Shown here piece after piece: positions 24,607-35,759 of a stretch of DNA of 64,000 bases. Positions within the stretch are counted from its first letter, which is position 1; each line of letters begins with the position of its first letter. This DNA comes from Medicago truncatula (Eukaryota; Streptophyta; Magnoliopsida; Fabales; Fabaceae): NCBI RefSeq assembly GCF_003473485.1, contig NC_053048.1, positions 36,762,755 through 36,826,754 of the forward strand. Reading direction: 5' to 3'. The notes beneath the pieces were generated by a model, which was given only the letters and a program-made list of their open reading frames with translations, did not search any database and had not been told where the DNA came from. The translations under genes were made by a program, and so were the position numbers.

Positions 24607-25194
24607 AAATAGAATATATGCACATTTAATTTGATATGTACATGGAGTGATGGAGTATCATGTTTTTCTTTCCATCTACAGAATTTCTTTGATCAGCTGA
24701 TTGTGTAAGGTTTGCTTCTATATACATGGAGTGATCGAGTCATACTCAAAAGTCCGGTCATGTGCATGAGGGGGTTAAGAGTCTATCACTTGATGAGGTT
24801 AGGGGTCTGAATCTGTGTTTTATAAGTGAGACATTCTTAATTGAGTAAAAAAACTTGCAAAATAGGAATTAATATTTCATCAAGTAAAAAAACTAAAATC
24901 ATATGATAATATGATAATAACTCCAAATTATATACGATTCGGCTTCATATGCATGATTGAAACTATCAACCTACTAACTTACAGAACTAAAAAATCACAT
25001 TGGTGAGATGATATTCCTTGGCGCGATGAATGGAATGCCATAGACTATAGTTTCGGCTTCACACACACAACTCGTGCTTTGCCCATCATTTCGCATACAA
25101 ATACCTAGTATCATAAAATTGTTATGATCATAAAAGGTTGTATCCATACTAAGCTTAGTGATTTGTTGTGCAATTCTTATGGATGATGATTCGT
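24607..25194. other. Intergenic spacer
   Basis: AT-rich, no recognisable gene. An ACATGGAGTGATNGAGT motif occurs twice (near 24648 and 24726). Confidence 0.5.
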
Positions 25195-25345
25195 GAGAAA
25201 AACGCTCTAATAAAATTTACTCACTTCCAACTAAATTTTCAAAAATGCTCATGACGTGAGTAAAATCACGCATGTGATAAACTCAACGTGACTTAAGTCT
25301 CGTTGAAAATTCACATTGAACTTCAGCGTGAGTTAACTTACCTTT
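25195..25345. repeat. Left inverted arm of a diverged element split by LTR insertion
   Basis: It contains AACGCTCTAATAAAATTTAC, CTTCCAACTAAATTTTC and CACGCATGTGATAAACTCAA. It resembles, in inverted orientation, 27853-27966 at roughly 70%. The sequence between the arms, minus the LTRs, has no clear ORF. Confidence 0.4.
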
Positions 25346-25807
25346 GTTTTCTCTTATACATGTGCTACACTTATGCCATAGGGAAACGGTGCCAAATATT
25401 CAAACAGATGTGCTGGCAACAATAGCTTGCTGAATTATGAAATTATATTACATGTGTCATGTGTGTGCATCACAATAATAACCCAAACATTTATGTCGGC
25501 AGGCCTCTTAATTATTTTGATACTGCAACTTCGGCATGGAACAATATCAAACTCAAAGCATGCTTTTCTCGTGCTAATTGCGTTAGTGTCTCTTCCCTCC
25601 AACATTAATTGTATGCATTTCGTAAAAAATCCATCTCCATGATTCTGTGAACGATTACTTTACTTCTATCAAAAGTCTCTTTGGGAAGAATTGGAGATTT
25701 TTCACCCGATTCCACATTGCACACACTCGTTTTTGTTATCTAAAGTCGTAAGAGTTTAGGAATTAATTTGAGAGTTTGACAATTTTAATTGACTTTTACA
25801 TAGGAAT
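25346..25807. other. Interior of the element split by the LTR
   Basis: Sequence between the left inverted arm and the solo LTR. One 71-codon open frame (25427-25642 +) shows no family signature. Nothing further is supported. Confidence 0.4.
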
Positions 25808-25812
25808 GATAG

Positions 25813-27847
25813 TGTTGTAAATTCGGACTCAAAATCATACCAATATAAACTATGATGAACAAAGGAAAGTAGTAACCAATTTCAAAGTAAACACAAGCAA
25901 CAACAATAATAACAACACCTAGATCTAATCTAGTAATCAAAGTGAAAAGCACAAAACCACAAGCAGAAAAACACACTAAAGATTGTTGATCCAGTTCGGT
26001 CCAACTTGACCTACTCTGGGGGAGTGATTGATCTCTCCAATCCACTATCAAAGAGTTCTTACAAAGAGATACAAATGGGTTACAAGAAATTAGCTTCAAC
26101 AAGCTCACAATGAACAACCCTAATTTCTACCCATTTTCTCAATCTCACCAATGAACAAGACACTCAATGATTTTCACTCACCCAAGGTGTTTACAACGTT
26201 TTTCAACCTAAGAGAACTCTAATCAAAGACCCTCAACCCTAAAGTTACCTCCTTTGATTTCCCAAGTTTCTCTCTCTTCAAGCTCTCATTCAAAATCTGC
26301 AAAGAACACTTATATAGTAGTCTTCAGCTGTCAAAATCGTGTCACGTTTTGCCAAATCGTGACACATTTAGTGCGTATTGAAGGTGAGAAAAACACAAGA
26401 AGGGGGGGTTGAATTGTGTTTGCTTTTTCTTCGTTTTCTCCTAAGCTGAAAACATTGATCAGAAGCAGATAAAGTTCTACTTATGATGTGATGTTCAGGA
26501 CTAACTTGCAGCGGATAAAAACATAGAGAGAAAGAAGAAAGACACAAAACAATTATACATGTTCCTTCAACAAACCGGAAGTAGTCTTGTCCCCCTTCCA
26601 CTTCCAGAGAGAGTTCACTAAAATGTAATATCTGATTACAACTGCTCACTGCTAAACTTAGCAAGAGACTTCAAATTGCTCATGCACAACTGCAAGAAAC
26701 TTCTAATGCTCAAACACAACTGCAAGAGACTTCTTAATTCAAAAAAAATTACAAAGAAAATGTTTGATGTTGAACAGTTGATATACAATTAGTGGTGTTC
26801 AGAATACAAATCAGATACAGACTCTTAAGACTCTAGAATTTCTAAGATATGAAAGTTGTTAAGAAATTCTAAGTGAACTTTTGAATGCAGAACAATTTCA
26901 GTAGAGATTTGACACTTGTAAATTGTTGTTGAGTCCTTGCCAATCTCTAAGTCTTCACTTCTTTATATAGAGGTGTGAAAGAGACGTTGTGAATTTCCAG
27001 TACATCAAAATAGAGTTGTTTGAAGCTTTGATCAATCACCAACGATCTTTTGCCTGATATGGTTATAGTCATCTGAAGGATCAATTTCAAATCCATTCTA
27101 ATTGTGAAGGAACATTGTTGCAGGCAGAGCTGTTATCCTTGTCTTGTAGCAGAGACACAAACTGAGTAGTAGAGATATTGGTTGTACACTTCGTACAATT
27201 GTACTTTGTCAACGCTCTTAAAAGAACAAGCATCGAATGCCTTCAATTCTTTTCAAAATAGCCGTTGCTTCACTCTTTCAGTCTTCTGCGATGCTTATAC
27301 GAGACTAAATCCATTGACCAGCGTTTGAAGCTTTAAGTCTTGCATCTCTTGATGAACTAGAGCTTCTGGTGATCTTCAGCTTCTGATGAACTTGCTTCTG
27401 ATGACGTCATCACTTCAGGAGCACTTTTACTTCAGAAGCACTTCTCTTCAGATGCTTCAAGCTTCCTTTTTGTTGATTCCTTTGCTCTCTTTTGTTCTTC
27501 CATAACCTATTTAAGATGTCAAATTTTTGTCTATGGTCCTGTACACTTGAACAAATATTAGCATATCCAATTGATAATTTTTAATACCTTGTTATCATCA
27601 AAACTCTCAAAGGGTAATGTTAAACACATTTTGTTCCAACACGTACGACTCAAGGTACGACCAACCTTATCCTGAAACGTGCCCGGCAAGCTGAAAATCG
27701 TGTCACGTTTCCCCAAAATCATGTCACGATTGATCACTCATCACTCAGAAAACATGCTCTCGGCATAGCCAAATCGTGACACGCCTAAGAAATCGTGTCA
27801 CGATTTCTCTGTTTTCCCAACTTCAAAAGTTGAAGGCATAAACAACA
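25813..27847 (-). mobile_element. Outer solo LTR (767 bp without the nested insert), TSD GATAG
   Basis: It begins TGTTGTAAATTCGGACTC and ends ATAAACAACA on the plus strand (TG...CA). It is flanked by perfect 5-bp duplications GATAG at 25808-25812 and 27848-27852. A minus-strand TATA (CTATATAAG, near 26309-26317) indicates minus orientation. The copies of AAATCGTG(T/A)CACG on both sides of the nested insert are part of this LTR. No gag/pol or PBS follows it, so it is a solo LTR. Confidence 0.85.
26379..27641 (-). mobile_element. Nested solo LTR (1263 bp), TSD CGTAT/CGTAC
   Basis: The plus-strand start is TGAAGGTGAGAAAAACAC and the end GTTCCAACA, giving an LTR that reads TGTTGGAAC...CACCTTCA on the minus strand. 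The flanks are CGTAT (26374-26378) and CGTAC (27642-27646), a 5-bp TSD with one change. A minus-strand TATA (CTATATAAAG) lies near 26962-26971. GCTTCTGATG-type submotifs recur around 27360-27420. A second, left-truncated copy lies at 50190-51443. Confidence 0.85.
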
Positions 27848-27852
27848 GATAG

Positions 27853-27966
27853 AGCATGAGTTAAGTCACATTGGGTTTATAATTTGCGTGAGTTAACACT
27901 TAAGTCACGCATGGGTATTTTCGAAGGTTTGGTTGGAAGCAAGCAATTTTTGATGAAAAAGAGCAT
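27853..27966. repeat. Right inverted arm of the element split by the LTR
   Basis: Its inverted sequence (ATGCTCTTTTTCATC..., CTTCCAACCAAACCTTCG, CATGCGTGACTTAAG) resembles 25195-25345. The GATAG target site of the outer LTR lies just inside it. Confidence 0.4.
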
Positions 27967-29331
27967 TTTCTAAACTTTTGGCTCACTTCATTTCCATAAG
28001 CCTGATTGCTAAGGCCACTAACCTCGCGGTTTCAAAAGGTGCCATCAAGTTCACACCATATTATGTGCATTACTTCCAAGATTATTTTTTAATTTGTTTT
28101 TATGATAATTAAATTATAATAATAATTAATAAAAATGATTTTGAGCTCTATTTATTGAAGAATAAATTTGTATTCATCAATGCTTTTGAACATTTGTTAT
28201 ATAATTCTTGAAGAAGTAAATAAAAGAAATTATATTCAAGCATCCTTGTAGTATTGCTTCAATCAATATTCCCACAATTTATATTTTATGGTAGCATTTC
28301 ATAAGATGTGATCTTTATCATCAATTTATCATCGTTTATGAAGATTTGATGTGGAGTTACTGGATCAATTGATCTTTGTATTAGTTTAGAATAATTATGA
28401 AGATTTGATGTTGAGTTCTTGAAGAACCACACATTGAGACCATGATAGAAATATAAAATCTATTGATCTTCCTATTAATTTGATGAAGAAAAAGAAAGAA
28501 AATATATGAGATAATATGAGTATTTTATACATTCTTAAATATAAAATTAAGGAAATAAGAACAAGAATAGAGAGAAATAGAGGAAGAAATAGAGCTCTAT
28601 TTATAGAAAAATACAGTGACTTTAGGAGCAAACACAATATGGTCCAATTTGTTAATAACATGACCCAATCAATAACTCAATTGTTATATAGACATCCACT
28701 TATAATATTCATAGATTTAATAAAATTGTTATTCTCTTTCTTTTAGTTTTCACATTTTCTAATGTGTGAAATAATAAAATGTACCCAAAATCACTTGGAT
28801 GGGATGATAATGAAACTCTTTCAGCTTAATCAGAAGTTCTGGTTCAAATGCAGACCTAAAAATGCAATAATGTTAAATCGATTAAAGATAGTTTTGTCTT
28901 TCATTGTAGTCTTATCCCGATCGAATGATTAATATTTGTAGTTGCGCGCAGAGGATACATGTTTCACACAAAATAAAGTCAAATGTTACGATTACTATGG
29001 AAGATGTGACTAATGATATTTGGCTAATCTGATTTAGACCGATCATACATAAGAGAATGTTACAATTTTGAATTCAGATTCCATGGAGTCACGAGATCCC
29101 CACGATCATGCATTTGAGACATTGATGGTTGTTCACCTTGATTAGACAATCTAAAATAAAATGCAAATTTTAAGTTTAATTGTAGGAGAATGCTAACCAG
29201 TGTCATAAGGGTAATGGTTAAACATCCATAACAAGTAAGATTTCATGAAAAAGTTGTGTGATCATTACTTTATCAAAAGTAACATCTTATATATTTTCAT
29301 GACAAAATTTCTAACTGTAGATTTCTTTTTT
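27967..29331. other. Intergenic spacer, possible LTR remnant near 28400-28740
   Basis: AT-rich. Around 28590-28610 the minus strand reads CTATAAATAGAGC, and overlapping open frames on both strands look like an LTR leader and not a gene. Boundaries were not resolved. Confidence 0.35.
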
Positions 29332-29407
29332 TTGGTGGTGTCCGGGGTTTGAACTTTGGACCTTGCAGATATTATACATTGTCCTTACCAATTGAGAAAA
29401 ACTTACA
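29332..29407 (-). mobile_element. tRNA-derived SINE-like unit (degenerate A box)
   Basis: The minus strand has AATTGGTAAGGACAATGTAT, CTGCAAGGTCCAAAG and a B box GTTCAAACCCCGG. The TAGCTCAG part of the A box is mutated. Confidence 0.5.
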
Positions 29408-29518
29408 TAAACTAATTGTAAATTCCTTAACCATTGTCCTGAGGGCAGTAGTTAGCAAGACCTTTAATTGTATAATTCAAAAAACCAAACACAAATCTCA
29501 AAACCATCAAATCGAATG

Positions 29519-29637
29519 AATAAAATCATTTTTTTTTTGTAAAAAAGAATAAAATCATTTTTTTTTTTTTAAAAAGAATAAAATCATTTTTTTGGCTTAA
29601 CCAATTGTACAAAAGAATAAAATCATTTTCTTATAAA
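29519..29637. repeat. Short tandem repeat GAATAAAATCATTTTTT (4 copies)
   Basis: The core GAATAAAATCATTT recurs four times (near 29517, 29546, 29576 and 29613) with variable T and A runs between copies. Confidence 0.8.
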
Positions 29638-29642
29638 AAAAA

Positions 29643-29947
29643 AGACTTAATTGCACTTTAGGACCCCTATCTTTCTAAAAGTTGCGGTTATGGACCTCTA
29701 ACTAATTTAAATACAAAATAACCCCCTATGTTTTGATTCTTTGGCAGTTTTGGATCCCCAGTCCATTGTTGACTTGGTCAACGCTGACGTGATACCCTAA
29801 GTGAGGTGCCACGTGTCAATTTTTTTCCTTAGGGGTCCAAAACTGCCAAAGAATCAAAACATAGGGGGCTGTTTTGTATTTAAATTAGTTAGGGATCCAT
29901 AACCACAACTTTTGAAAAGATAAGAGTCCAAAAGTGCAATTAAACTT
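29643..29947. mobile_element. MITE with ~125-bp TIRs upstream of LEA14
   Basis: The left arm (GACTTAATTGCACTTTAGGAC...) pairs with the inverted right arm (AGTTTAATTGCACTTTTGGAC...) through CTAACTAATTTAAATACAAAA and GATTCTTTGGCAGTTTTGGA. The ~65-base unpaired centre contains TTGACTTGGTCAA and GCCACGTGTC (CACGTG at 29810-29815). Confidence 0.85.
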
Positions 29948-30633
29948 AAAAAAAAATTGGAAAGAAATCATTTTCTTTATTGTTTCCTCCGTTTACGGTG
30001 GAATATTTTATGGCGAGTGGACGTAATTTACAACCCAATTAATTTCAAATCACAGTCTCTTAACTGACTGGGTCGGGTCAATAAAAAAATCTTTTTGTAC
30101 TTCTTTAATCTTATTTTTTTCCCCTTAATTTGAGGTTATCAATTCAATTCCATATAAAGTATTTTAACAACTAGCACGTTATCTCATAACTTACCTCACC
30201 TCCACATTCCATCTTCCTTAACAAGACAGATTCACTTTCTTCTCTCTCTACTCAACAATCAACGTGATCACCTCCATCAACCATCATCAATCATGGATGT
30301 AAGTTTTCTCTCTTTCACATTCTCCACTCAACCTTCCAATTTTATTTTTTTTAAATCTAATACTCCATATATTTTCCCAAACTTATGAAATTAAAAATAC
30401 ATATATCTTTGCTTAGAAAAATGAAAGAGATAGAAAGAATCATGTATCAAAATCAATAGGGCATGTGATGCGACTGCATGACACACAACACGCCACACCT
30501 ACACATGATCCAAAAACATTACTCACAAAACGACACCGACAACAACAACATCATTATTATCAACATCGGATCAAAGTATCTAACCCAATTTCATTGTTCT
30601 TTCTTCCACCCAGATCTCAAAGCGCGTGGAAAA
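29948..30633. other. Upstream region of LEA14
   Basis: It holds pyrimidine-rich sequence at 30205-30260 and an ATGGATGTAAGT (ATG followed by a donor-like GTAAGT) at 30294-30305, a candidate alternative leader exon. No separate gene is supported. Confidence 0.4.
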
Positions 30634-30659
30634 CACGTGCAACGCGTATTCGCCACGTG
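30634..30659 (+). promoter_or_regulatory. Paired G-box / ABRE elements of LEA14
   Basis: CACGTG occurs at 30634-30639 and 30654-30659, exactly 20 bases apart. GCGCGTGG just upstream and ACGCGT between them resemble coupling elements. Such pairs bind ABA-responsive bZIP factors, which fits drought/ABA induction of an LEA gene. Confidence 0.7.
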
Positions 30660-30696
30660 TTATCCACTTTTTCATGTTTTGACTTTTTTGTAGTAC

Positions 30697-30703
30697 TATA
30701 AAT
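30697..30703 (+). promoter_or_regulatory. TATA box of LEA14
   Basis: TATAAAT, about 38 bases after the second G-box and 68 before the ATG. Transcription would start near 30728, which leaves the upstream in-frame ATG at 30705 outside the transcript. Confidence 0.7.
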
Positions 30704-30770
30704 AATGGGTTTGGGTATGAAGGTGTCGTTAAGTGTAATTTGTGTGAGTCTAATATTTACAGTATTGAAA

Positions 30771-33285
30771 ATGTCACAGTTATTGGACAAAGCCAAAAAC
30801 TTTATTGCTGAGAAAGTTGCTGATATGCCTAAACCTGAGGCAAATATTACAGATGTTGACTTCAAGGACGTGACACGTCAGTCTGTTGAGTATTTGGCTA
30901 AGGTCAATGTTTCAAATCCTTATTCTACTTCTATTCCAATTTGTGAGATCAAGTACTCTTTCAAAAGTGCTAACAGGTTTGTTTTTTATCTTCTTCTTCT
31001 TTAATTTTAGTTTTGATTTATATTAGGGTTAAATGGTTTTTGTATTTGAGAGTTTAGACTTTGTTTTAGTGGATTAAATAACAATCATGAATCAATTATA
31101 GATTGGATAGGTTGATTTGTAACGGAATGGATGGATTATGGTAGTTGGATTTTGTTGTGTTCATTATCTTAAACAAAATTGGAGTCATTGGAGTGTCTAG
31201 TTCCGTATTGGTAATTTGGTACTCTTGTTGAATTGTTTTTCGAAGGCAATACAATCAAAATTCAGAAGTTTACACAAATTCTTCTCTGCTGATTTGAGTT
31301 AAGGAGAAATGAGTCGTCCGTCATCGGTAAATAGAAAAATATATTAATTTAACAAACTAAAACTATTAGTAAATATTTTGCATTCAAATTTTTTTTACCA
31401 CAATTACGTGCGTTGGTAATTTGTTGCATTCAAATAGTTACAAAATCTGTGACCATTCGATAGAGATCGAGCATATTGGAATTAGTGGAGTTATATTTTA
31501 AAACCATTATTTTATTATCTTGAAAAAAAAAAAAAAATATTAAAATTTGAATCGTCTTAGACTAACAAGTTTATTGGGGAGTCTAGAACCCGCTAAGAGA
31601 TAGACACACATCACATCTTATCTAATACTTTAAGCTAATAGTTTATGGCTCTCACCCCCAGAGAGTCTATCCAGGGTCCTGATATCAGTTTTTTGAAGAG
31701 TCTTGGAGCGCTGAAAGTGGCAATGGATTAGGATCCCCTAAAAAAGATGTCACATTCTTACCCCAAAATCTTAAGACAATAAATTTACGGCTCTTCTCTC
31801 TTTTATATCCAACATTTGTTTCATTTTTAATTAAAATTGGACATAATCACTAATACTTGATTTCCAACATAACAATCTTAACTATAGATTTTTTTATTTT
31901 CTTTAAAGGCATATCTATAAATGTTATGACTTTGACGATGCGGCAAACTGCCGACTTCAGAAAATCCAATTTCATAAAACTCCAAGACAACATGTCCCAC
32001 TTACTAAGCAATAAACTTCCACCCACCTAACATCAATGTCCAAAAACATCAATGTCAAAAAAAAAACAGGTGTCTCTACTTGCTCTTCTTCACCCATAGA
32101 CCAAGCATACAACAGGACAAAAAGCTGCCCAAAAATAACATGCCCCTTGATACCAATTAACTAGAGATGTCAAAAAGGGTCTGGCCTGCTGGCCCGCAAA
32201 AGTCCCAAAAAAATGTAGGGCGTGGACATAAAAAATTGGATCCGTTTAAAATCGGGCATTTTAGCCCGAGCCCGTTGAGGCCCAAGCCCGTCATGGGCTA
32301 GTCCGACCAGGCCACGGGTAGTTCGTTTATTTTATAATTATTTTCTTTTATAATGCTGTAATGTAATTTCTCTATGAACTATTTTTGTGATTAGTGTAGA
32401 AGAAAATGTAATAGTATTTTTAAATGATAACTAGTAAAATAGAATGAATTCCTCTCAAAAAAATAAAACTATATAAGCTTGAAAGTGAAAATTCATACTC
32501 TATTATTTGCATTACTCTACTGTTTCCATTATATAATTGCTGATCTTGATTGATGATTGGTCTGAGTGGAAAGTATTCAGACTTTTAAGCAAATGGTGTG
32601 AAATCTAATTTTGATTCTTATGAATGAAAATAATCTCTTTGGGAGGGACTATCCACCTTAATTATGTGTCTTAAAGTTTTCATAATATTTATAGATGTGG
32701 AAAGTTGATATTTCGTACCTTTCATATGACATCCAAAAAATGATTAGGTTAAGTGTAAAGTGAAAAAAAAAAAAGTTATTTTTGCAAATTCAATATGTTA
32801 CTCATGACGAGTTTGACGAAATCACAATGACACTATGTTTTGCTGAAATTCTACAATGTAGTTTTTATCAAAATCTAAGTTGTATACCGTGATTCTGTTT
32901 AATCTAAATAACATTTGTTTAGTAGCTTCTATATGATTTGAAAATGTCCACTTAATTTTAGATAACAAATTAGATTATATATGTTGTGTTTAGTCATGTT
33001 AATTTATAGTTTTTATGTTTGGTGGTAATCAGGGAGATAGCATCAGGAACCGTACCAGACCCAGGATCGTTGAAAGCTAGTGACACAACATTGCTTAATG
33101 TGCTAGTGAAGGTGCCTCATAACATAATTGTTAGCTTGGTAAAGGATATTGGTGCTGATTGGGACATTGATTATCAATTGGATATTGGTCTCGTTATTGA
33201 TCTACCTATTATTGGCAATTTCACCATTCCTCTTTGTCAAAAGGGAGAGATCAAGCTCCCAAGCATCTCTGACTTCTTTGCCTAG
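30771..33285 (+). CDS. LEA14: LEA14-type desiccation protectant (LEA_2 domain)
   Basis: Small cytosolic water-stress protein of the LEA_2 fold (beta-sandwich, not the disordered LEA classes). Two exons, 30771-30976 and 33033-33285, join within an Arg codon to give 152 residues, the family length. It opens MSQLLDKAKNFIAEKVADMP and keeps VEYLAKVNVSNPYSTSIPIC, then IPDPGSL-type TVPDPGSLKASD, then DWDIDYQLDIGLVIDLPIIG and GEIKLPSISDFF, all LEA14 hallmarks. Start choice: an in-frame ATG at 30705 would add 22 hydrophobic residues absent from the family and lies between the TATA box and the probable transcription start, so 30771 is preferred. The 2056-bp intron contains a repeat block at 32160-32330. 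The promoter has two G-boxes. Confidence 0.95.
32160..32330. repeat. GC-rich dispersed repeat in LEA14 intron
   Basis: The block is unusually rich in GGCCC/GGGCC motifs (GGCCTGCTGGCCCGC, AGCCCGAGCCCGTTGAGGCC) compared with the AT-rich intron around it, which suggests a repeat insertion. Ends and class were not resolved. Confidence 0.45.
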
Positions 33286-35062
33286 TTTGATCCACTATGA
33301 GGGATATATAATAGACTAATAAAATAAAATAAATAAAAGCACCATTATGTTTTTACTTTTACATCATTTTCGATTTACTGGTGTTTCCTTTTCCTTTTGG
33401 TTGAACTTTATGTTGGATACAAATGTTATAGTGCTATGCATGACTAAAGTATTTGAAATCAAGGTTTTTAGTGGAAGTTTTTTTTTAGACAAATTGGGGT
33501 TTAACATGGTTGTTATGCTAAATAGGCAAAAACAACTTGCATTGAAGCAACTAATTTATTATTAGAATGAACTCTCTTCATGTTTGTTAGAACAAATGAA
33601 TCTGTTGTTTTACTCACAACTCTAAATAAGACGATGTATTGGAGAGAATGAAAAAAAAAATAGAAGAGTTTTGAATTCTCAAATTTATGAATATGGTGCA
33701 CACTTGATAGAAGAGTTTTGCTAATCTCACAATGGATAAGCTAAATCAAGATTTAACCACCACATAACAGAAAAACTAAAATTTTAGCAAGTAACAAACT
33801 TGTCTATGTTGTTGCGTACATGTGTGAGTTATATGTCCCACATCGAATAAAAGAGTAAGTGTTGAACACCTTATAAGTAAGAGTATCCATAAACCTATAG
33901 CCTTAAGGTTTTGGGTAAGAGTGTGACATCTCTCTTGCTTGTGCGGTTGTTCTATCCTCGATGTGGACGGTCCCCCGAGCTCCCCCTCGTGACCCAATAG
34001 TGGCACTCACATAACATAATATTAACTAACTCTTAACACACCACCTTAATTCATGTTAGACAGTCAACACCCTTGAAGCCTCTCAATTTCTTGAATACTT
34101 CTAATGGTTACTCATTATGTTAGAATATCAACCATTTGATCTTTACTCCTACAATGTTCCAACTTCAACTTTCCTTGTTCTCTCTTTGTTGTTTTACTCA
34201 CAACTTCAATTTTCCAACTTCTCTTGATCCTCAGAAGGATTATCCTTATTCAAGTATTTTTTATAAGTATGTTTTTTCAATTCTTTGATCATGGTTATGA
34301 GACAAAATAATGAATCTCATAAAACAATTTTATATAAGTTTTGAAGGATATCATACATACAAGTATATGAAGTTATTATAGTTGGATGTTTTATAAGTTG
34401 GATGAGATAGATATTTTAGTTTACAATTTCCATAATTCAATATTAAAGAACTTTGAATATTTTTTCAATTCTGTTAAATTGATATCATATTTTGTGATTT
34501 GTCGATCTATTTTAGTTAAAACAGGGGTAGCAGGTAAGGGCATGGGTACCTAAGTGTGCATAAACTACAGTTATGGGCATTAAGATTGCTACCCACTGGG
34601 TATGATCTGGGTCTAGGTATTGGTTCAAATTATGGTGCGGCGAAGTATTGTACCCATTACATCCCTACATAAGTTCGTAAAACATTACATAATTGTAAAG
34701 AAAGGGAAAATAGACTAAAACAAGCAATGATACAATGCTAAATATCCAGCAATTTCTATCCCAAACATGTATATCATCATCTCAATGGTTCTATCTCAAC
34801 AAATGTTTGGCTCTTCGTTGGAAAAGTCGTTAAAATAAACTTTTGTATGATTTAAAAAGTGAGTCATCTTCCTATTTTAAAACTACTTTTGTAAATTGTT
34901 CAATAAAAAAACCTACTCTTACAATGATAGATATCTTGTAAAACACTATCATTGATCGTCCATTCTTCAAGGAAGTGTCTTCAGTTATACTGATACATAT
35001 TTTTTTCTTCTCTAAAAAGTCAAAATCTATAATAGGATTAAAAATTAAGCACAAAACGTCTC
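33286..35062. other. Intergenic spacer with TRIM/LTR-like fragment at 33830-34010
   Basis: The 3' UTR of LEA14 lies at the start. At 33830-34010 the sequence TATGTCCCACATCGAATAA ... CCTTATAAGT ... CCTTAAGGTTTTGGGT resembles small LTR elements common in plants. A related fragment is at 38140-38290. No gene was seen. Confidence 0.45.
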
Positions 35063-35137
35063 CGTGAGCTTAGCTCAGTTGGTAAGAACAATGCATAATA
35101 TTTGCAAGGTCTAGGGTTTCAATCCCGACCACCACCA
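35063..35137 (+). mobile_element. tRNA-derived SINE-like unit
   Basis: GTGAGCTTAGCTCAGTTGGT (A box), then AATGCATAATATTTGCAAGG, then GGGTTTCAATCCC (B box), then CCACCACC and an A-rich tail. It is about 75 bp long and the only well-preserved copy on the plus strand. Confidence 0.65.
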
Positions 35138-35552
35138 AAAAACAAAATTAAATACAAAGACATGCAAAATTCAGCACAAACACACAATATTTATAATCTA
35201 CATAAATATCTCAATACCTACACAATTCTACTTGAGAGATGACTACATCAAATTTTAGAATAGTCTACGAACAAAGATTCAACAAGTTTTGTTTGTCTTT
35301 TGAAAAGAAAGAAAAAAAGGATTCAACAATTTGTCATTTATCAAGAAATTTGTGTCTTCTCAACTTTGTACGATCTTCAAGGATTCCTGCAAGTTATGAA
35401 ACACATGTAGAAAATGTCCTAAATTTTTATTATGTATAATTGAGCAAAAAATAAATAAGAATAATCAGATCACTATTTGTTCTACATTTGGGAAAGAATG
35501 GTTTCTTAATAAAGCACATCGAACATTTTCCATTTAACAAAATTAAATATAT

Positions 35553-35625
35553 GGGGATGTAGCTCAGATGGTAGAGCGCTCGCTTAGCATGCGAGAGGTA
35601 CGGGGATCGATACCCCGCATCTCCA
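35553..35625 (+). tRNA. tRNA-Ala (AGC)
   Basis: A 73-nt cloverleaf. The acceptor stem GGGGATG pairs with CATCTCC (one G-U), the D arm is AGCTCAGATGGTAGAGC, and the anticodon stem CTCGC/GCGAG encloses loop TTAGCAT with anticodon AGC. The T arm is CGGGGATCGATACCCCG and the discriminator A. TTTT follows at once as terminator. No intron. Confidence 0.97.
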
Positions 35626-35686
35626 TTTTATTTTCAAAAATTGTTCTGTTTTCAATTCAGATTTATAAAAAAAATAAAAACAAAAA

Positions 35687-35711
35687 TGCGGTGAGCGTGG
35701 ATCGAACACGC

Positions 35712-35754
<43 letters not shown>

Positions 35755-35759
35755 CCCGC
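35687..35759 (-). tRNA. tRNA-Phe (GAA)
   Basis: On the minus strand a 73-nt cloverleaf. The acceptor GCGGGGA pairs with TCACCGC (one G-U allowed), the D arm is AGCTCAGTTGGGAGAGC, the anticodon loop CTGAAGA has anticodon GAA, and the T arm is CGTGTTCGATCCACG. A T-run follows directly. It converges on tRNA-Ala with 61 bases between them. Confidence 0.97.

Noticed and set aside
25785-26117. 110-codon minus-strand frame
   Set aside because: It lies within the outer solo LTR and extends past its end; LTR sequence, not a gene.
28395-28746. Overlapping open frames on both strands (76 and 88 codons)
   Set aside because: AT-rich, no homology recognised, and a minus-strand TATA motif in the middle suggests an LTR remnant.
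30705-30770. Upstream in-frame ATG of LEA14 giving a 22-residue hydrophobic extension
   Set aside because: It lies two bases beyond the TATA box, so it is probably upstream of the transcription start, and LEA14 proteins begin at MSQLL.
33776-34006. 76-codon minus-strand frame
   Set aside because: Overlaps a TRIM/LTR-like repeat that recurs at 38140-38290.
35063-35137. Possible tRNA gene (A and B boxes)
   Set aside because: No acceptor or anticodon stem forms; it is one of six SINE-like copies.
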